The notes under the pieces were generated by a model. That model did not search any database and was not told the origin of the DNA. It worked only from the letters and a program-made list of their open reading frames with translations. A stretch of DNA of 40,333 bases, from assembly GCA_902826055.1 (NCBI GenBank), contig CADEDJ010000029.1, forward strand, positions 1 through 40,333, in the 5' to 3' direction. A program made the translations under genes and the position numbers. The stretch is from an uncultured Nitrosomonas sp. (GTDB lineage Bacteria; Pseudomonadota; Gammaproteobacteria; Burkholderiales; Nitrosomonadaceae). Each line of letters opens with the position of its first letter. The first letter of the stretch is position 1. This document shows positions 36,581-40,333 of the stretch, one piece after another.

Positions 36581-37927
36581 TTGATGAATGATACAACATC
36601 AAAATTCCAAGGAATCATTCCTGCAGAGCTCGCTGATGCTCTCAGAACGAAACGTTGCATTTTGCTCGTCGGTGCGGGGCTATCGGCTCAGGTGAGCCGC
36701 TCTGACGGATCGCCTTTGCCCAACTGGTCAGACCTTTTGTCGGAGTTCCTGGACTGGGCCATCTCGCGCCAGGTACGGTTCTGGGGTGACCCTGAGGACA
36801 TACGGGCGATGATCCAGAAAGGTAACTTGCTAATGGCCGCCCAAGAACTTCAAGATCGCCTCGGTACTCCTGCAGTTGGTGAGTTCCTCGATCAAGTATT
36901 TCGGGGCGGCGCGGTGTTGCCATCAAGCGGGCACCGAATGCTTCCGCGGATACCATTTCGCGCAGTGCTTACAACGAACTATGACTCACTGATCGAAGGC
37001 GCGTACAGCATCGAGAGCGGTGGCAGTCTTCCGCCAGTATGGACACAGGAAGACTTATTGTTTCGTCCCTCACCACTTCGAGGATCTGGATTCTTCATTT
37101 TCAAAATTCATGGGCACTTGGATCGCCCGAACTCTGTAGTGCTCGGAAGCCGAGACTACCAGGATCTTCTCTTCCGAACGCCAGGCTACCGCCAATTCCT
37201 GGAAACGTTATTCGCAACGCACACCGTGCTTTTCGTCGGATTCGGTGGATCGGATCCGAACCTCGATGGGGTACTCGATCGACTCGCTTCGATATATTCC
37301 CGTACACTGGATCTTCACTTCATTCTTCTACCTGCAAATCGTCTCAATACCACCGAAAAAAGGCGGCTCGCCCTAGATCGTCGGCTGGAGGTCATCGAGT
37401 ACGAGCCCGACAGTAGTCACTCCCAGGTAGGTGCATTCTTGCGTGAATTGGCTACCCAAGTCGAGCGGGGACCTACACCAGAGGCCGAGAGCGCGAGGAA
37501 ATCGAATCAGCTCACTGTCTTCATAAGCCACGCTGTAGCGGATGCGGACATAGTTCAAGCGATCTCCGGAGTCTTGAGGGATCACGGCTATGTACCCTGG
37601 GTTGCGGATGCGGAGCTGCTGCCTGGAGACAATATCGGTCAGACAATTTCGGAGGGGATTGCCGCAGCTGATGTGTTCCTTGTAATTCTTTCGAGCGACT
37701 CCCTAGAATCACGGTGGGTCCACCTAGAGATGGAAGCTGCGGTACTTCGTGAAGTTGAGAAACGAGTGGTCGTTGTGCCGATCGTTATCGGAGATGTTGA
37801 ACCGCCGCTATTTCTTCAGAACAGATTCTATCTGCGCCTTCAGCCCGGCTTTTCTAGGGATGCGCTTGATCCTCTATTGCGTTCACTCCAGCGAATCAAT
37901 GCCGACCGACGATCATACCGGATTTGA
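36581..37927 (+). CDS. SIR2-TIR fusion protein, predicted NAD-consuming defence effector
   Basis: 448 residues from TTG 36581; ATG 36584 is the more likely start. Residues ~25-290 are a SIR2-like domain with GAGLS (31-35), TTNYD with the catalytic-type Asn133, KIHGH with His177, and the VGFGGSDPNL end (219-228). Residues ~310-430 are a TIR domain: LTVFISHAVADADIV, then EGIAAADVFLVILSSDSLES and W379-V-H-L-E383, where Glu383 is at the NADase catalytic place. Both domains belong to families that degrade NAD+ in anti-phage abortive responses; the combined role here is inferred. The gene is visibly richer in G and C than its neighbours and lies in mobile-element debris, suggesting transfer. No second large gene accompanies it. 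Confidence 0.88.
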   Translation: MMNDTTSKFQGIIPAELADALRTKRCILLVGAGLSAQVSRSDGSPLPNWSDLLSEFLDWAISRQVRFWGDPEDIRAMIQKGNLLMAAQELQDRLGTPAVGEFLDQVFRGGAVLPSSGHRMLPRIPFRAVLTTNYDSLIEGAYSIESGGSLPPVWTQEDLLFRPSPLRGSGFFIFKIHGHLDRPNSVVLGSRDYQDLLFRTPGYRQFLETLFATHTVLFVGFGGSDPNLDGVLDRLASIYSRTLDLHFILLPANRLNTTEKRRLALDRRLEVIEYEPDSSHSQVGAFLRELATQVERGPTPEAESARKSNQLTVFISHAVADADIVQAISGVLRDHGYVPWVADAELLPGDNIGQTISEGIAAADVFLVILSSDSLESRWVHLEMEAAVLREVEKRVVVVPIVIGDVEPPLFLQNRFYLRLQPGFSRDALDPLLRSLQRINADRRSYRI

Positions 37928-37973
37928 CGACCTGCCGAACAGCGTCATTCGTGTGCACGAGGACGTTCGATAG
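37899..37973 (+). CDS. Short frame overlapping the 3' end of the SIR2-TIR gene
   Basis: ATG at 37899 begins MPTDDHTGFDDLPNSVIRVH and ends EDVR at TAG 37973, in another frame than SIR2-TIR and overlapping its last 29 bases. Base composition stays like that of the big gene, then changes abruptly at about 37990. It might be the first part of a second gene in the original operon, cut off when the repeat element came in. No family recognised; it could equally be chance. Confidence 0.25.
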   Translation: MPTDDHTGFDDLPNSVIRVHEDVR

Positions 37974-38029
37974 GTCGAAGAAGGCGGATGTTTCATGAAA
38001 AATAAAAAAGAGTACTCAGCACTCAGCAA

Positions 38030-38254
38030 GGGATCAGGTCTTGTGATACTACAAACAGTAATCTAATCTACGTGATATTGAGATCTGGAAATTGACAATG
38101 GCAAGTCATTAAGAATCCAGGAATTGCAGCAGCCTACCAAACAGACGACTACACAATGAAAGTCATTGCGGATGAATTTGGTGTGCATTATGCTACTGCC
38201 AGTCGAATTATTAAAAAAGCGGAGATATGATGTTTTGTTTCAAGACCTGACCCC
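38030..38254 (+). repeat. Mobile repeat, copy 1 (about 225 bp, inverted ends, HTH remnant)
   Basis: Left end GGGATCAGGTCTTGTGA and right end TTTCAAGACCTGACCCC form an inverted repeat of ~14 bp. Inside, a reading frame gives NPGIAAAYQTDDYTMKVIAD, then EFGVHYATASRIIKKAEI and stop. That resembles the C-terminal helix-turn-helix of REP-associated tyrosine (Y1/RAYT-type) transposases. It has the form of a deletion derivative that kept its ends and the 3' part of the gene. By eye roughly 90% identical to 38997-39226 in the same orientation. Confidence 0.7.
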
Positions 38255-38289
38255 AATCGCCTAACCTCCCATTAATAAGGGCAAAACAT

Positions 38290-38520
38290 ATGGAACAACT
38301 CGATCGTATTACCCAGCACCCTGATATCATGGGTGGTAAAGCATGTATTCGGGGTATGCGTGTCACAGCCGGTATGATCGTGGGTCAAATTGGCGCGGGC
38401 CGCAGCATCGATGAAATTCTTGCCGACTATCCCTACCTTGAGCGTGAAGATATCATGCAAGCATTGCGTTATGCCGCATGGCGGGCAGAGGAGCGTGAAG
38501 TTATATTAGTTTCTTCATGA
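38290..38520 (+). CDS. DUF433 family antitoxin
   Basis: 76 residues. DRITQHPDIMGGKACIRGMR and VTAGMIVGQIGAGRSIDEIL, then YPYLEREDIMQALRYAAW, are the full DUF433 pattern: a small winged HTH-like domain that pairs with DUF5615 toxins. It overlaps the toxin gene by 4 bp (ATGA), the usual coupling. The upstream site AAGGG is a weak ribosome-binding site. The gene appears intact. Confidence 0.9.
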   Translation: MEQLDRITQHPDIMGGKACIRGMRVTAGMIVGQIGAGRSIDEILADYPYLEREDIMQALRYAAWRAEEREVILVSS

Positions 38521-38907
38521 AACTGCTCATTGACATGAATTTGTCACCGCGTTGGGTCGATGTACTGATTAACGCAGGCTTTGAGGCAGCGCACTGGTCT
38601 GTACTGGGCGCATACAATGCATCGGACAGTGAAATAATGGCTTACGCCAAGGCTAATGAGTATATCGTTCTTACACACGACTTGGATTTCAGCACTATAT
38701 TGGCAGCAACGCATGGTGAAAAACCCAGTGTAGTGCAAATCCGTGCCAATGATGTTAACCCTGGCGTTATAGGTTACACGAGTGATCGCCGCGCTGCGGC
38801 AAATGTCCAGTGATTTGGCTGATGGTGCATTGCTAACTGTTGACACTAGTCGTACTAGAGTGAGACTGCTTCCACTCCGCTCCAAGCTATTGAATGATAT
38901 ATATTGA
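38517..38907 (+). pseudogene. DUF5615 PIN-like toxin, frameshifted near the C-terminus
   Basis: Residues 1-86 match the family: MKLLIDMNLSPRWVDVLINA with the acidic Asp6, then DSEIMAYAKANEYIVLTHDLDFSTIL with the second acidic pair. After GVIG the direct frame gives an unrelated YTSDRRAAANVQ and stops at 38813. Shifting at the tacacga stretch (38775-38781) opens VIAALRQMSSDLADGALLTV, then DTSRTRVRLLPLRSK, the expected end, to the TGA at 38905-38907. A single-base insertion is the simplest explanation. The PIN acidic residues lie before the break, so some activity might remain. A sequencing error is possible. Confidence 0.8.
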
Positions 38908-38996
38908 AATCGATTACTCATATCAATTTATGATGGATTTGGCACCAGATCCAAAGCCTTTGTCTGAGATTGTAGCGCAATACACAATACACGTAC

Positions 38997-39226
38997 GGGG
39001 TCAGAGCTTGTGATATTACTATTACAAATAGTGATCTAATCTACGTGAATTGAGATCTGGAAATTGACAATGGCAAGAACATTAAGAATTCAGAAATTGC
39101 AGCAGCCTACCTAACAGGCGACTACACAATGAAAGTCATTGTGGGTGAATTTGGTGTGCATTATGCTACTGTCAATCGAATTATAAAAAAGCTGAGATAT
39201 GATGATTTGTTTCAAGGCCTGGCCCC
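38997..39226 (+). repeat. Mobile repeat, copy 2 (about 230 bp, more decayed ends)
   Basis: Same orientation as copy 1. Ends are GGGGTCAGAGCTTGTGA and TTTCAAGGCCTGGCCCC, so each end has changed from the copy-1 consensus. The inner frame reads NSEIAAAYLTGDYTMKVIVG, then EFGVHYATVNRIIKKLRYDD, with a small shift near its end. The AYLTGDYTMK form is closer to a typical transposase HTH than copy 1. Together the two copies bracket the DUF433/DUF5615 pair. Confidence 0.7.
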
Positions 39227-39304
39227 AATTGCTCCACAGATAGGCGCGACTGGTGTGGGGGAGATTCATGCAAATATAAAAAATAAAACCCATTGGAGTA
39301 TCAA

Positions 39305-40318
39305 ATGAAAAAAACTTTAATAATAATAGGCGGATTAATTTGTTTTAATGCAAGCGCATCACCAAGCTACACATTTATTGATTTAAACATGTTAGGTGAG
39401 TCTTACAGCACAGCATACTCGATTAACAATTCAAACCAAATTGGCATGATACAAGGCGTTGCAACCCCAATTCCTTCGGGCGGCTTTTCTATAGAACTCA
39501 TACCGGCAGTATGGGAGAATTCTTCTATAGCGCTTGCTTCTCAGGGGAATAGATACGATAGCCAAATTTACAAGATTAATGATTCCGGACAAGTGCTAAT
39601 AAATACATTTTCATCAGGAACAAAGAATGGAGCAATATGGGAAACAAGCAATAATACAATAACAATCCTAAAGACTGAAGAGTTCAGTGGTGGAGTTACA
39701 GCCTGGGATATAAATAATTCTGGGCAAACTGTTGGATCAATAGGTGCAAGTGCTGTCACATGGGTAAATAAAGATGCAATACCAATTGATATTGCCCAGC
39801 CAAACGATTTCTAGACCATATCTATAAACAATAACGGGCAAATGGCTGGTGGGGCATACTTTAATGGATCTCAATATCAACATGCCGCAATTAAGGATGG
39901 AAATAATTTTATCGACCTGGGAACGCTAGGCGGGAATAACAGTTATGCGGCAGATATCAGCGACACTGGATATGTTGTCGGCGAATCACAAAGAGCTAAT
40001 GGAAATTACGCAAATTTCTTGTGGGACGGCGACAGTATGAGGTTACTACAGTGGATACCGGGGATTGGGGGCAGTAATTTTGTATTTGATGTAAATAATC
40101 TTGGACAATCTGTTGGGATGTCGCAAGCAGCTAATGCATCTCAGTACGCAACATTATGGAACGGGGTGAAAGCTTATGATCTTAATGATTTCTTATCTCA
40201 AGACGAGAAGGATTCCGGTTGGGTTTTAACAAGCGCTTATGGTATCAACGATAATGGATTTATAGTAGGTGCCGCTTTAAATACTATTGACACGGAACGA
40301 ATTATCCGCGAACTTTAA
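39305..40318 (+). pseudogene. HAF-repeat secreted protein, interrupted by an in-frame stop
   Basis: ATG 39305 (MKKTLIIIGGLICFNASAS) gives a Sec signal peptide. The protein is built of HAF-type repeats: FIDLNMLGESYSTAYSINNS, LGTLGGNNSYAADISDTGYV and FVFDVNNLGQSVGMS are the clearest. At 39812-39814 a TAG stop follows QPNDF. The same frame continues immediately as TISINNNGQMAGGAYFNG to 40318, so a single CAG to TAG change would explain it. The C-terminus NTIDTERIIREL lacks the PEP-CTERM or similar sorting tail usual for this family, so the end may be cut as well. Suppression of the amber codon or a sequencing error are alternatives. Confidence 0.75.
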
Positions 40319-40333
40319 GGGGCGAAATGTGTC

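Noticed and set aside
39842..40318. A separate gene downstream of the amber codon
   Set aside because: It is in the same frame as 39305-39811 and continues the same repeat series, so it is the second half of one broken gene.
1..40333. CRISPR array, rRNA operon, integrase or phage genes
   Set aside because: No regularly spaced repeats, rRNA sequence, tyrosine/serine recombinase or phage structural gene was seen on either strand.

Overview
The window looks like a chromosome segment of a betaproteobacterium, most likely a Nitrosomonas-type ammonia oxidiser. That placement is an inference from three things: the gene order lolB-ispE-tRNA-Gln-prs-rplY-pth-ychF and lnt-glyQ-glyS-gmhB-plsC, the small periplasmic c-type cytochromes plus NnrS, and the moderate-to-low GC. 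No amo or hao gene is present to prove it.

Layout. (1) 1-770: a decayed IS3-family element (orfA frameshifted, orfB truncated). (2) 897-9984, minus strand: a housekeeping block with ychF, pth, rplY, prs, tRNA-Gln(UUG), ispE, lolB, minE-minD-minC and a TPR lipoprotein. (3) 9985-10355: a divergent non-coding region. (4) 10356-16977, plus strand: lnt, glyQ, glyS, gmhB, plsC and a YgjP-type metallopeptidase, tightly packed; gmhB lacks the second Asp of its DxD motif. (5) 16978-20434: a gene relic, a lipoprotein with an HEXXH motif, a DUF393 protein, an unrecognised membrane protein and an hsp20 gene with a heat-shock-like upstream region. (6) 20543-23325: the ABC-F ATPase uup and two tandem monohaem cytochromes c. 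(7) 23332-27584, minus strand: aat-bpt-pyrD-rnfB-like-nth-DUF1841. (8) 27719-29729, plus strand: a coiled-coil outer-membrane protein and suhB. (9) 29723-34621, minus strand: PHP phosphoesterase, YciO/Sua5 family, site-2 protease, trpS, scpA, scpB. (10) nnrS at 34743-35966.

The region from about 36000 to 39300 is accessory. It holds a second, different IS3-family remnant and a SIR2-TIR fusion gene whose composition differs from its surroundings. It also holds a DUF433/DUF5615 toxin-antitoxin pair with a frameshifted toxin, lying between two direct copies of a ~230-bp element. That element has GGTCAGGTCTTG-type ends and encodes a short helix-turn-helix peptide. The window closes with a HAF-repeat secreted protein gene broken by an in-frame amber codon.

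The strongest candidate for an under-described system is the SIR2-TIR protein: two predicted NAD-consuming domains in one chain, both with their key catalytic residues, sitting in mobile-element debris. Other points worth a look are a possible fourU-type RNA thermometer and sigma32-like promoter motifs before hsp20, the altered active site of GmhB, and the paired direct repeats in the aat/outer-membrane-protein divergent region.
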